In this document: positions 1-10,138 of the stretch, in pieces
Layout of the letters: each line of letters opens with the position of its first letter
How positions within the stretch are numbered: position 1 is the stretch's first letter
Assembly (NCBI RefSeq): GCF_037975245.1
Contig: NC_092562.1
Coordinates: forward strand, 25,047,054-25,111,053
Source of the DNA: Apostichopus japonicus
Lineage: Eukaryota > Echinodermata > Holothuroidea > Aspidochirotida > Stichopodidae
Direction of reading: 5' to 3'
Length of the DNA: 64,000 bases
Program-made: the position numbers and the translations under genes
The notes under the pieces: generated by a model
What the model saw: only the letters and a program-made list of their open reading frames with translations
What the model was told of the DNA's origin: nothing
The model's database searches: none

Positions 1-1015
1 AATAATACAACTGAAATACATATTTACCTAAAAGAGCTATTAATCTGCCACACAAAGGGGAAAATAATTTTTTTTTAATCAATGAGGTGTCGCATGCACG
101 CGTAGTAATTACGAGCACTGAATAAATAAGTAAAAGTTAACTTTAGTTAGAAACTTTCTGCCGGGTGTAAAACCCTCAACCATAGGAACTGTGCGCAGCC
201 AAGAAGGTAAAATAATGCGTATGCCGTATTCCCACATGTGCACATTTAACCTAGAGTCTAACATCCGAAAGGCTCTAGCATAATCCTACCTGTGAAGAAC
301 AGAACCCAAAGCCCACCACAGGTGAAAAAAATTGGTTGACTGTAGAGCAATATTTGCCCTCCAGCGGATCTGTGTTTTATTTTTTAGCCACCTAGTTACC
401 TAAATGGGCGTGAAAAAAACTCACCGAAAGTCTAGCGTTATTGAGAAAAGAATGCGGCACTTCTTCCAATCTCATAACAATACAAAATGATAATGGGAGT
501 AGTCTAATCTAACCCATGTTGCTTGCTCAACTTGTATCGCAAATTAGCTTGCACAAAAATTCTCACTTGAATTCTGTCACAAATTATGTCTCTAACCATG
601 TGGCATCCTAACAACACACTAAAGTCAATGGGAAAATCAAGCCTATATACCATGTTTATTAGCTGAAATTGTGTCAGAGTAAGCTTGCACTGAAATTCTC
701 ACTGAATACTATATTACATTTCTAACAACATGGCAGCCTAACAACACACTAAGTCAATAGGAAAATGAGGTGTATATACTACTGTTATGCAGAGATCACC
801 TTTATGGTAGATGGTCTTTGTAGTTAGCATACATGTGTGTTGCGAAGCTTAATTATTGTTTTGCTTGACTTTTGGTATGTCAATTTGGGTTCATGGTTCG
901 CATAGTTTTAATGCAATGGCTGATTCACTTTTTCAATCATCGTTACCTACCACTCCACAATGCTAATAATGTACAGGCCCAGGTAAGGCATAGATACTTA
1001 TTTGCTGTTTTTATC
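1..1015. other. Non-coding AT-rich DNA with a degenerate tandem duplication
   Basis: No convincing exon was found. A diverged direct repeat lies at about 546-650 and 681-778. Both halves carry the landmarks AGCTTGCAC, AAATTCTCACT, CCTAACAACACACTAA, GTCAAT and a TATATAC end. A related fragment occurs in reverse orientation near 25,450-25,500, so this is an interspersed sequence and not a local accident. Confidence 0.5.
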
Positions 1016-1019
1016 GAAT

Positions 1020-1110
1020 TTGCTTTCTTTGTAAAGCGCCTTGAGCAGTGACTTTTGTCTACTGATTTGGCACTATATAAGTCTCATTTATTATTAGTAA
1101 ATTATAATAA
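1020..1110 (+). repeat. LINE-type 3' end remnant
   Basis: The stretch TTTGTAAAGCGCCTTGAGCAG, then GGCACTATATAAGT and an ATTATTA tail, is the typical 3' terminus of CR1/L2-like non-LTR retrotransposons in marine animals. Only the last ~90 bp are recognisable, with no RT ORF. The family assignment is from general knowledge and was not searched. Confidence 0.5.
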
Positions 1111-2640
1111 TTTACTTTAAACTCTGTAAAACACAACACTCTTTAGAATATACACTTAACACATACAGTACATATATCTTTTCACTCAATATCTTCCTCC
1201 TCTCACTCATCAGTATGTGTTGCATCCTTGTGGGTGTTTTTTTTGGTCCCGGTCTCCTTCCATCAGTAGTCCACCATCCCTACACTGCCTTCCTTAGGTT
1301 GAAGTCGATGGGCTTGGGTCCCTCTGTTCGGATTCTTAGGAGGTTTTCAATTGTGGGCGTTTTTTAGGTTGGGGCGCCATTCTCCAAGAAAGCATTTGAT
1401 TTACTCTTGTGAAGTAACACAACCAGGGCTGTAATTAGCAAGCTCCCTATTTAGGAAAATGTGTAACGTGTTACTGTATTATAAGCTAGGTCAGGATCAC
1501 ATGTTTCATTCTACTTGTAAAGCTTGAAATGTGATGTCACTCATCATGAGTGTACTGCACTATTGCTTAAGAGTAGGCTTTAACTTCATCTGATGTTAGA
1601 TCTACCAACTTATTAAGGATAGGCCTAGCTACACTGATTACTCCTCAGCTCAGACTTACTATTAATCCACTATAGCCTAATCCATATACAAGCTGTGTGT
1701 TAGGTATAGGGCTAGCCTATAGGCTTTGACATTTAACCCTGGGGCTTTAGGATATGCCACCCCAAATGAGTGGCAAAAGAACCTTCAAATAATGCTAACC
1801 GCATGTAGACCCTTTTGGAAGTTCGTTTAGCTTACTGTTATATTGGATCTTTTATAATTGTGGACTATTGTTCATCTTCATCGGCATTTGTCACAAAGCC
1901 TTGTGTTACAGAGTGCCATACTGTTCATCCTACAGTGCTAGGTATACTAGTTACATTAGGCTAATTGGCAGCAAATACAGAGTGTTGCACAGAGCAATTG
2001 GACACCTCCTAATATGGTCCATAAGAGGACAGGGTTCATAAAATACTCACCATTTGAAAAACGCGCTTCTAACTTTCTTGTCTTGGTTGCAGCTTCCTTA
2101 GTTTTAGCGATGTTTTGTTGTTTCAGACGATCTTTGCGAGTCATGTTGCAAATGAATATCTTAACTAGATTGAGTTTGTAGTTCATTTAATTCTACTGCT
2201 TAATCCACCGAACAGTGTATGCTACCGCCGCATGATGGGCAAGTGAGCCTAACAACAAAAGTGCTGAGATATTATGCACACAATTTGTGTTCCTATGATA
2301 GGCCTAACCTATAATCAAGCAGTTTACGGAGCTGATAAAGAAAATATTCTGCGATGTGTATATCTGCGTATTTTTATGATCTTTGAAAACAGACATAATA
2401 TTTGTTTGTGAAAATAAAGTTTGATTTGCAGGATTTATTTTTTCATACTAGAAAGCTTATATTTTCTATGAATCCATGTTTGTGTTGCAAAACTCATAGG
2501 GTATGGCGACCAAGGCAATTATTGACTATTATTATATTAAAGATATTACAGATTGTCTGACCTATTATCAAAGGTTGTCAGTAGTGCAACAGCAATTATT
2601 CTAAGAACTATACTTGAGCTAACCCATGTATGCTGTTATA
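1111..2640. other. Non-coding region, no gene recognised
   Basis: About 1.5 kb of AT-rich DNA with no ORF resembling a known family. Near 2,530-2,635 there is a diverged copy of the motif GATTGTCTGACC followed by TCAAAGGTTGTCAGTAG. It also occurs near 25,080, 28,150 and 30,740, so it is a fragment of the repeat unit expanded at 30.0-30.8 kb. Confidence 0.5.
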
Positions 2641-3620
2641 ATAATGCCTTCAATACCTAGTTTGATTGTCTGAACAGAAATTTGGTCATCTCAGACAAAA
2701 ATTAAAAATTTGCCCTGCATGATATTGAAAACCTGAACTTTTGTTGTACTGTACTGAAGTTGATTCTTAGCTCCCTTTAGTCTATAGTATAAACATTGTG
2801 CATTTGCTGTAGCAGCACCTGTCCTTTGGAATGAACTCCTGATCTGTGTGCGTGAATCCCCAGACTTTTGAAAAGACGGCTTAAAACGTTCCTTTTTTCT
2901 TCTAAGTAGTGTTTGTTTGCTTTGTTTCTATTTTCCTTTGTTAAGCGCTTAGAAACTTTTGTATTAGGCACTTTATAAATGTTATTTATTAATGTAATTA
3001 TGATCAAACATATTAATGAGGTGTTACACATACACTAGAAAGAGGCTCACCAAGGACAGCTGCCAAAGTTTGGTAGGAAAATGAGATATTTGAAGATCAT
3101 CAGTATTGGTCCCAAATTGTAGTTCTCAAGTGATTAATACTACTTTCTGGCAGTCAAGTTATGCATCGCTGAATTACTTCAAGGCATTTGTTAAATTATC
3201 TGACATTAAAAACTGTATTTTCATCAACTGACCAGTGTATTTTATGTCTCTGATGTTAAGTTGCTTTGGTGTGAATAACCATTGAATCAATGGCATTGAT
3301 CCTACTTAAGTAATACACTTTTGAGTAAGAAAATACTGTGTATATGTTACTGTTGCTATGTAAATGATGTCTGCATGTTAATATCTTTGCATCAGATTTG
3401 AATAGACTTAGTTCATACTGTGTGAGTTAGCAGATATGAATATTCAGATCATTATTCCCACCACGGCCAATCAGAGTAGTTGGACTAATCTGCATTTGCT
3501 GTACTCTGTTCCATATCAACATCTTACACCATATGTACATTATTGTAAAATTTGTTTCACCTGACTGTGACAGTCTTTTTCGATGGTGTACATTTGTAGA
3601 AACAAACTGCAAGAGCAGGT
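2640..3620. repeat. Dispersed duplicated segment, copy 1
   Basis: This block is paralogous to about 32,640-33,960. Shared landmarks in order are AATTTGCCCTGCATCATATT-like, AATGAGGTGTTACACATACA, AGGCTCACCAAGGACAGCTG and TGTGTGAGTTAGCA. Copy 1 contains a LINE tail at 2,791-3,011 that copy 2 lacks. Copy 2 has two other insertions, at about 33,145-33,610 and 33,640-33,790. No conserved reading frame was found across the pair. Confidence 0.7.
2791..3011 (+). mobile_element. LINE 3'-end insertion with AAACAT target duplication
   Basis: The interior encodes, with one frameshift, the motif VAAPVLWNEL ... KRRLKTFLF, the usual C-terminal end of CR1/L2-like reverse transcriptase ORFs. It then runs through TTAAGCGCTTAGAAAC and a TTTATAAATGTTATT tail. 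AAACAT at 2,791-2,796 is repeated at 3,006-3,011. The paralogous segment near 32,755-32,770 reads AAAACATAATGAGG with nothing inserted, so target and boundaries are known. It is 5'-truncated and dead. Confidence 0.75.
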
Positions 3621-3654
3621 GATACAGATATGAAGTTTTTCCAGGAAACTTATT

Positions 3655-3812
3655 TATATTTACATCGTTCCTCGCTAACCTGTCTCCTCACAACCTTAGT
3701 ACCCCTTCTACCGTGCCTATAATGTCCATGGTAACCCTTTAACACTGTGCGCCCGCCAAGACCAGCTCCCCGGTCTTTGCCCCGCCTTCTCATGCTACCA
3801 TTTTAAGTGACT
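3655..3812 (+). repeat. Dispersed DIRS-like terminal repeat, copy 1
   Basis: This ~155-bp unit contains CTAACCTGTCTCCTCACAAC, CTACCGTGCCTA, GGTAACCCTTTAACACTG and CTTCTCATGCTACCA. The same order recurs at 14,328, 32,362 and 45,225. A related form at 9,581 leads directly into DIRS gag-like sequence, so these are probably solo ends of a DIRS-type family. That link is inference. Confidence 0.55.
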
Positions 3813-4090
3813 ACACACGTTTTTAGATCAGAATATTTCCTTCGAATTTATATTTGTGGTTTCATGTTTGCCTGGTTATTACAGTAAAGCTATTTTGAAC
3901 ATACTTGCTAACATTAAGGTTTGATTGCAAAGTTACCATAATACAAAAAAGAAAGAACAAGAAAAAATAGAAAACTTGAAAAATGCAAAGATAAGAAGAG
4001 AAGAGAAGATGCTGTACACAATTTACATTAGAGGTGACAGTTTGATTTATTCACCTTTATTATTATAATCGTTAAGAAAGGAACATAAAT

Positions 4091-5128
4091 ATATAGTCAG
4101 TTGGGGTAAAAAAAAACAAGGGGGTAGTTGGGGTAAAAAAAAACAACCCCTTTTTATAGAAGGGGAATATTTAGCCAAAGTTCCAATTTATTTTGGGTGA
4201 TAGTCATATATGTCTAGTTTATTATTATATAATTTCTGGAACTCTATGTCACTTCGCTGCCAATCATCGAATCAAGCGAATGCTAAACTAGCAAAATTTG
4301 AAGTTTGTACCACATATCCGAAACTTTCTCCTGCATACCCAGCTTATATGATGTGGAGATTATTCCAGCAGTTACAGCATAGCAGTTAGTGATATAACAC
4401 TCCCCCATGGTAGAATTACTCCAACTTCATTCACGCTTCATGGGGGGGCCTTGTTTTTTTTTACCCAAAAAAAATGATGTGAATGGGGTAAAAAAAAACA
4501 AGTACTTTCCGGCTCCAATGTACTCCCTATTTTGCCCGAATGGATGAATTTTTCCATAATGTTGATTTTAGAGGTTAGGCAAATAGTTTTCATGTCTGTC
4601 ATGTGTCAAAAATGTTAAATAATTGGGCAGAAGTAACTGAAATTGGCTCAACTCTAATGTTTCTACTATATTACACCACATTTGTGTAGCATCATATACA
4701 CACTGTAGAGTATGAATATGGCTGAGCATGACATATGACACGAGCCATCCATAATTACGAAGTAAGACAATTTCACAATTTTTTTCCTTTTTCATGTAAA
4801 GGTAGTAGCTCATACTTAGATGTAATTATATGCAAACATGATTTTAAGATACATTCATGAAGAAAAAAGCTGTTTTCTAGCATTGTTTTTTTTTACCCCG
4901 GCATTGATTTTATTACCCCGAATTAAGCAAATTTTGGGGGTAAAAAACAACAACATTTATCGCAAAAAACGACACTTTCCATTTACAAAAAAGTTATTTT
5001 TGTTAGATTCTTTTTAAGAGAAGCCCACTCCACACACTTGAACATTGGAACTGAAACAATACCTCTTACTCATCAATTTTTGGAGCTAACTTTAGGTAAA
5101 TTGTTTTTTTTACCCCACTTTACTATAC
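4091..5128. mobile_element. ~1 kb non-autonomous element with GGGGTAAAAAAAACAA inverted ends
   Basis: The left end reads TATAGTCAGTTGGGGTAAAA. The right end, read in reverse, gives TATAGTAAAGTGGGGTAAAA. The core GGGGTAAAAAAAACAA or its complement recurs inside at about 4,129, 4,447, 4,480, 4,885, 4,905 and 4,938. No transposase is present. The target duplication is unclear because the flanks are AT-rich. It is probably a terminal-inverted-repeat element with internal copies of its own ends. Confidence 0.5.
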
Positions 5129-5470
5129 TACATATATTTCAATGCATGACACAATGGCAGGACTATATTTCAACCATCATGAATACAGATGTCAGTCATA
5201 GCTAGTGAACTATTGATCATGTTTTCAGGCTTATTGTAATGTTTGCTTTTGCATGCAAAAGTGTGGAATAAATAGGTGGAAGAGAGCTACAAGAAGAGGG
5301 GTGACAGAGAAAAAAGGGTAGCTGGAAAGAGGGGGGGGGGGTGGAGAAGAAAAATTAGTCTTTCCCCCTTCCATCTCCCCATTTTTCCTCCTCTGTCACC
5401 CCTCTTCTCTCTTCCATCTTTCCCCCATTTTTGTTAATTTATTTTCAAAATAAACTGACATTGTATTCTT
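5129..5470. other. Short intergenic stretch with purine and pyrimidine tracts
   Basis: No gene. A (G)10 run near 5,331 is followed by a pyrimidine-rich stretch at 5,360-5,430. GGAAGAGAG-type and CTCTTCC-type sequences face each other, giving a loose inverted repeat around 5,275-5,430. Confidence 0.4.
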
Positions 5471-7500
5471 TAGTCAGCTAGGATTTTCAGTGTGTTTCAA
5501 ACACATGTGGTCTAAAAAGAAAAATGTCTGAAAAGAAAATGGCAAGAAAAATGAAAATAGGAACAAGAAAAAAGTAGAATAACAAAGTCATAATTTGAGC
5601 AGATCTGGAATCCTATTTGTATTTAGTACATTTTACGATGGATGATTATAACATTTTGTGCAAGAAAAGTAAACTGATTTAACACCTGACTTTAATATCA
5701 AAGTCTCATCTGCATGCAGCTGCTTTCATAGGCTGTGTACATTAAGTCTACGTACAAAGTTTCCCCATTAGACCCAAGAGTGAAGGGCCTGTCTTTCATC
5801 CTATGCAAATACTGGTGCATAATCCTATCAACACGATCCCAGATCTACAGTATGCACATCATTACTGTACCGTTACATTGTACACTGTATTGGTCAAGTT
5901 AAATCAAAAAGTAAAACAGAGTAAAACAACAAAATATAAGCAGGTAAAAGTGGGGAAAAGATGAAATCAAAGTTAATGTTAAGGACTTAAATTTGCATGG
6001 ATTGTTTGAACAAACACATGCTGTATACTTTAATATTCTGAAAACAACAGAGATAAAAATTTCAAATAGAATTGCAAGTAAATTAATTAAAAGAGGTAAG
6101 AAAATATGATCAAGTTTTACATAGAAGCGATTAACTTTACAACCTGCATTTGACTAACAGCACAAAAAGCAGAGATTGAAAAATCAATTTAACAGCTTGT
6201 TAACTGAGTAGCAAGAAGTGATAATATCCTTGCAACTTTGTTTTCCTTTCCTCAAGAAACTGTTCGATATATATCTTCATTAGTTTCTCCAAAATGTTAA
6301 TAGATTGGAAGTTCAAGGCAGTGGAATTCAATATTCTGTTAGCATACTGTATAAAACTCAGGAAAGAAATTGTTGATCTTTCTAGCATACTTGGGATACA
6401 ATTATCCTCTTCATTGTATGTTACAAATGTTTTATACCAAATTGTTCTTTCGTTGTTAAAGATTTTCAACCCAAATAAGGACAGAATATGCTAGATAAGA
6501 TATATAAATTATTGGTCTCTGATGTTTGAAAGTTTGTTCCCAAAAGTTAAAAATGATGTCAGATCTGCTACCATGCAGTACCTTTAAACATTTGTTTTGC
6601 TTACATTTCTATAATATGTAAATTGTTTATGTAAACATGTAGTCATCTGTAAAATCTTGCTTCAAAAACATGCATATCTAGTAAATGCTTTAACAAAATA
6701 GATATTTCACCTAAATAAATTCTCATCAAATTATCTAAGGATAGAACTGTTTTAATCATAATATCCTTTGTGGAGGATGCACGTCTTTCTTATACCGAGT
6801 CCTGTCCAATGTGTTAATTTGCTATTCCAGATTTAATGTCCAGATTTAATGTTCAGACACAAGAAAGAGGTTTAAAATCTTAAATATGACATTTTTGTTA
6901 CTGTTTCCTTTATTTAGTACAATGTTTATTTTCTGTATTGGAGATGGGTTTTACAAATGTTGACTCAAAACTATTGAAGCTCTTGACATGACCTTTAAAT
7001 TATGCATCGATTGCTGTACCAACACTGTTAACATTCTAGCTTGAAAAATATGAAGAGAAAAACAAAGAAATTAAAGTCAAAGGTTACAGATCCTAGTGTC
7101 AGGTATGACATCACAGATTTACAAAACGACAGCTCCCAGACGCAACTCTTAAACCAGGATATCTCTGAAACAGAGCAAGATTTTTCTTAGCTGTGTGATG
7201 GAGTTGTTCCTTATAATGTATAGATCTCTGTGACATAAGCCAAAGATGGTGCATACTGTAGTTTGGTTTGTGTTACATTAAGATGAAAATGAGTTCAGCC
7301 ATGTTGAATAGGTACATGTGTCATTAGAGTGTTGAAAGCTGAAATATAAGTCTGGAAGCTTAATATGAAATGAAGTAGGCTTGTTTATTTACTTATTTTG
7401 TATGGTGGTAAAATGATATAAATTAAACACTGAGGATGGTTGCTCAGTCCCGCAAATAAATTTCATTGCTATAATTAGCTGTAGCATTTAAGACATTTCT

Positions 7501-8199
7501 CTACTTAACTGGTTTGATTCGTTGAAATACCAGTTCTCTTACACTCTTGTAGGCCTTTTCAAAGGCTTTGACATTACTTGATGACATGTCTGTCACTAAA
7601 GAGAAGCCAGATGTCAAAAACCCACTGATGAATGTAGTTGGGACATTATGACTCTGCGCGTTGAATGCAAACTCAGTGCGTGGATTTAAGTTATAAGACT
7701 CTATTTCTTCAAAAAATGTGTTTTCACTGGCATCGTGGAATGTGGCGATATTGAATCCAAACTTTACATTTTTGCATTGGTTTATCTTGAATTTGTCGAG
7801 TCTGTCTTTGTAAACTAAGACCAATGTTTCCCAATTGACTTTAGGAAATGTCTTGCTTAGAAGTATGTCAATACCAGCTGCTGTTCCATAAATCTCCTCT
7901 GGTACCATGATCATTAGAGAAACTATTTCTGGTTTACCAGCCCCACATTGAAGATGTGTCATCAATTCACTTAAACCATAAAACTCTGCTTCTTTCATCA
8001 ACAACTCACCATCTTTGAAATCATTCGGGAAAGAGATGATCTTATTTCTGAGATATTTGAGGATATACTTAAAAATGTCACCATCTCGATCAACAAAGTA
8101 TGTGTCTCCTTCGATGACAGTGAAGACTCCTCGTTTCAGTTTGTTGAAAGTAGCTGGATTTACTTGGAAAGGACTCTCTCCAATCTTCAGTGAGACCAC
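7501..8199 (-). CDS. KCTD-like BTB/T1-domain protein, main exon (copy 1)
   Basis: This long terminal exon encodes 232 residues ending in the stop at 7,501. The first ~85 residues form a T1-type BTB fold. Visible motifs are VVSLKIGES (in place of the classic LNVGG), GDTYFVDRDGDIFKYILKYL and FPNDF, followed by MKEAEFYGLSEL. In KCTD proteins this fold makes tetramers or pentamers and often acts as a cullin-3 adaptor; the role here is inferred. The C-terminal ~145 residues match no domain I recognise. The exon opens with GTG directly after a CTACAG acceptor, so it is not the true start: an upstream coding exon is needed. The tandem paralogue is at 16,755-17,468. Confidence 0.85.
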   Translation of the reverse strand: MVSLKIGESPFQVNPATFNKLKRGVFTVIEGDTYFVDRDGDIFKYILKYLRNKIISFPNDFKDGELLMKEAEFYGLSELMTHLQCGAGKPEIVSLMIMVPEEIYGTAAGIDILLSKTFPKVNWETLVLVYKDRLDKFKINQCKNVKFGFNIATFHDASENTFFEEIESYNLNPRTEFAFNAQSHNVPTTFISGFLTSGFSLVTDMSSSNVKAFEKAYKSVRELVFQRIKPVK

Positions 8200-8653
8200 C
8201 TGTAGATATGTCCATTAAAATTACACCTCAGAGAAGTTTAAAGGAACAAACATAACTTTTTACAAAAAAAAGTAGTGAAAATATTTCATCTCAGATATAA
8301 GTGTGAAGACTTTAAATGGATTTTGGGCCTGCTTTACTTATTTAGCTGTTCTTTATCCTCATTTAATTTTCATGGTTTCATTAAAAGTTGTAATTGTTTT
8401 AATTATAGCAACATTGTATTGGCATGATCACCTTGTAAATGATTTAAAATGGAAACAGTGAAACTAAAATGGCCTTCGCATCCAAATAAGAAGTAGTTAC
8501 CTGACAATACAAAATGGCAGCCTCATGACAAGACAGTAATTAATGCATTATACTGTATACGTGTATACGGACATTAAATGCAGGAATTTCAATAGCAATA
8601 TAATAAATGCTCTTTATAACTTTTCTGTAGCTTAATACCATCTCATTCTGTAC

Positions 8654-8692
8654 CTCAGACATTTTCTGCTCCTTATTCTGTACCTCAGACAT
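8654..8692 (-). CDS. Candidate duplicated first micro-exon (MSE) of KCTD-like gene copy 1
   Basis: On the minus strand ATGTCTGAG followed by GTACAG occurs twice, 30 bp apart (8,684-8,692 and 8,654-8,662), inside a 26-bp direct repeat. Splicing from GAG/GTACAG to the GTG acceptor at 8,199 keeps phase 0 and gives MSE-VVSLKIGES, a normal BTB N terminus. The two ATGs share a frame, so using the upstream ATG with the downstream donor adds ten residues (MSEVQNKEQK). The donor is not optimal. The exon is inferred, not proven. Confidence 0.4.
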
Positions 8693-8869
8693 TTTCTGCT
8701 TCTTGTTTTCTGTAGGAGATGTAGTTGACACTTTGGTCAATATGGTTTGCGAATTGTTCTGAAATGAGTGTAACGGAGATATAAGTGGATTCTTTGCTTT
8801 AACATGAAAAGGTGGTTTTATCACTAAATTAGGATAAATTAATAGCATTTATAGTTGTTTAATATTATA

Positions 8870-9258
8870 TAATTAATGAATGGTTATGAGTGCAATAGTG
8901 CAAATATTTCATTCGTTGAAAGATGTAAATTGTTCCATTCAACGAGGCCCAGCCTCGTTGAATGGAACAAATTACATCTTTCAACGAATGAAATATTTGC
9001 ACTATTGCAAGAATGGAAATCATTATTTGTTTTATACAACACCTTCAAATTTGGATATAATTGGATGTAAAATGCACTCTTGCAACAGATTGTTTTGAAC
9101 AGGCAGGTTTCTCTGCTCTCTTACCATTGAAAATAGTGCTATCAAAAAAGTATAACCCATGGTTCTATTTCATAAAGTGGAATAGAACGGATTTTGCATG
9201 CAATCGACGAGCAATTGACCAATCAAATGACCAGTATACAATTAGGTGTTGTATAAAT
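8870..9258. mobile_element. Palindromic insertion absent from the paralogous copy
   Basis: Copy 2 of the segmental duplication runs straight from AGTTGTTTAATA to ATGATATATCTTTGA (near 18,125-18,145). Copy 1 carries ~385 extra bases here. The left part is a long inverted repeat: arms 8,891-8,948 and 8,952-9,009 (58 bp each, one mismatch) around a 3-base centre. The right part ends in CAATTAGGTGTTGTATAA. No transposase is present. It is likely a MITE or foldback element. A clear target duplication could not be set in the AT-rich flanks. Confidence 0.65.
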
Positions 9259-9580
9259 TGATATATCTTTGACTTTATAATGGCACATATAATATGAAAT
9301 GTTGCCCATATTGCCTCTAAAGTTAAGACTGATGTATCTTGAATATATCAATGATATAAATATTTTGTTGCCCGTTATCAGATTAACATAATTGTCATTG
9401 CATTGCACAGTATGCTTTTAATATGTACATTAATTATAGGGAATGTACTTGAAAAAGCCTAAAATAACAAGGGTTACACTGCCACAGTGAATAACTTGAA
9501 CTTCAGAGAATAATGAAGGGTACCCCTTACGGAAATCCCAGATCTGGCTTTATTTCTGGTTTAATCTGGCCATATCAAGT
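9259..9580. other. Conserved non-coding end of duplication copy 1
   Basis: No gene. The region matches 18,140-18,440 closely (landmarks GAAATGTTGCCCATAT, GTTGCCCGTTAT, TGTCATTGCATTGCACAG). It includes one unit of the 48-bp family (CTGCCACAGTGAATAACTTG) and the first bases of the 65-bp satellite. Confidence 0.6.
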
Positions 9581-10138
9581 TATTTACTTCACTCCTCTCT
9601 TACCTGTCTCCTACAACACTAACGCACATTTCCTAGTTTACCTAGACGCCACTGGTATAATTTTAGCACTGCGCCCCCGGTGACCTCTCCCATAGGTCAC
9701 CGCGCACCCTCTCTTCCTTCCGAATTTACCATTCCGAAGGAAACCGCATGTCTTATGAGCTTTTCTGCCTCTTTTAACAACAAGGATCTCGCCTCATTTT
9801 GCATTACGGTACCTCACATGTGTACGGGTTGTGCGAGACACCTGTACACTGCACTTACGTGTTGTACCGCTTAGACCTAGATTCACGTATTTTTTTGTTG
9901 ATTTTTACTTGTCTAGGTCCTTTTCTCCCGTGTTCTCTTTACCCTTGGAGTTCCACGGGAAGTACATGGGGGGCTTCTACAGCCACCCGGGAGCTCCCTT
10001 TGGGGAGTTTAGACCTTCACATTCTTGTTTTGTTTCAGAAAACTCTGTGTAGGTCACGTTATTCAAACCGCTCTTTTCGCAGATTTCGTATTTTTTTTTT
10101 CTCCCGACTTATCCTCCTCTACAGTATGGGAATTCAGG
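9581..10138 (+). repeat. DIRS-like element: terminal repeat and leader
   Basis: TATTTACTTCACTCCTCTCT begins abruptly inside the 65-bp satellite junction. It leads through TTACCTGTCTCCTACAACAC, a region rich in GGTGACC/GGTCACC, and a GC-rich leader to the gag-like ATG at 10,139. The base composition is clearly more GC-rich than the flanks. The same terminal sequence appears truncated at 13,151. Taking it as the left terminus of a DIRS element is inference from its position. Confidence 0.55.

Larger units (their letters stand above)
5470..9580. repeat. Segmental duplication, copy 1 (KCTD-like gene block)
   Basis: The block aligns with 14,835-18,440 from the CAGCTAGGATTTTCAGTGTG landmark, through the whole minus-strand gene, to the CCCAGATCTGGCTTTAT start of the 65-bp satellite. 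Intronic and flanking similarity is high by eye, so the duplication is fairly recent. Differences include the ~385-bp insertion at 8,870-9,258 in this copy. The DIRS-like sequence begins exactly where this copy would enter the satellite. Confidence 0.85.
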
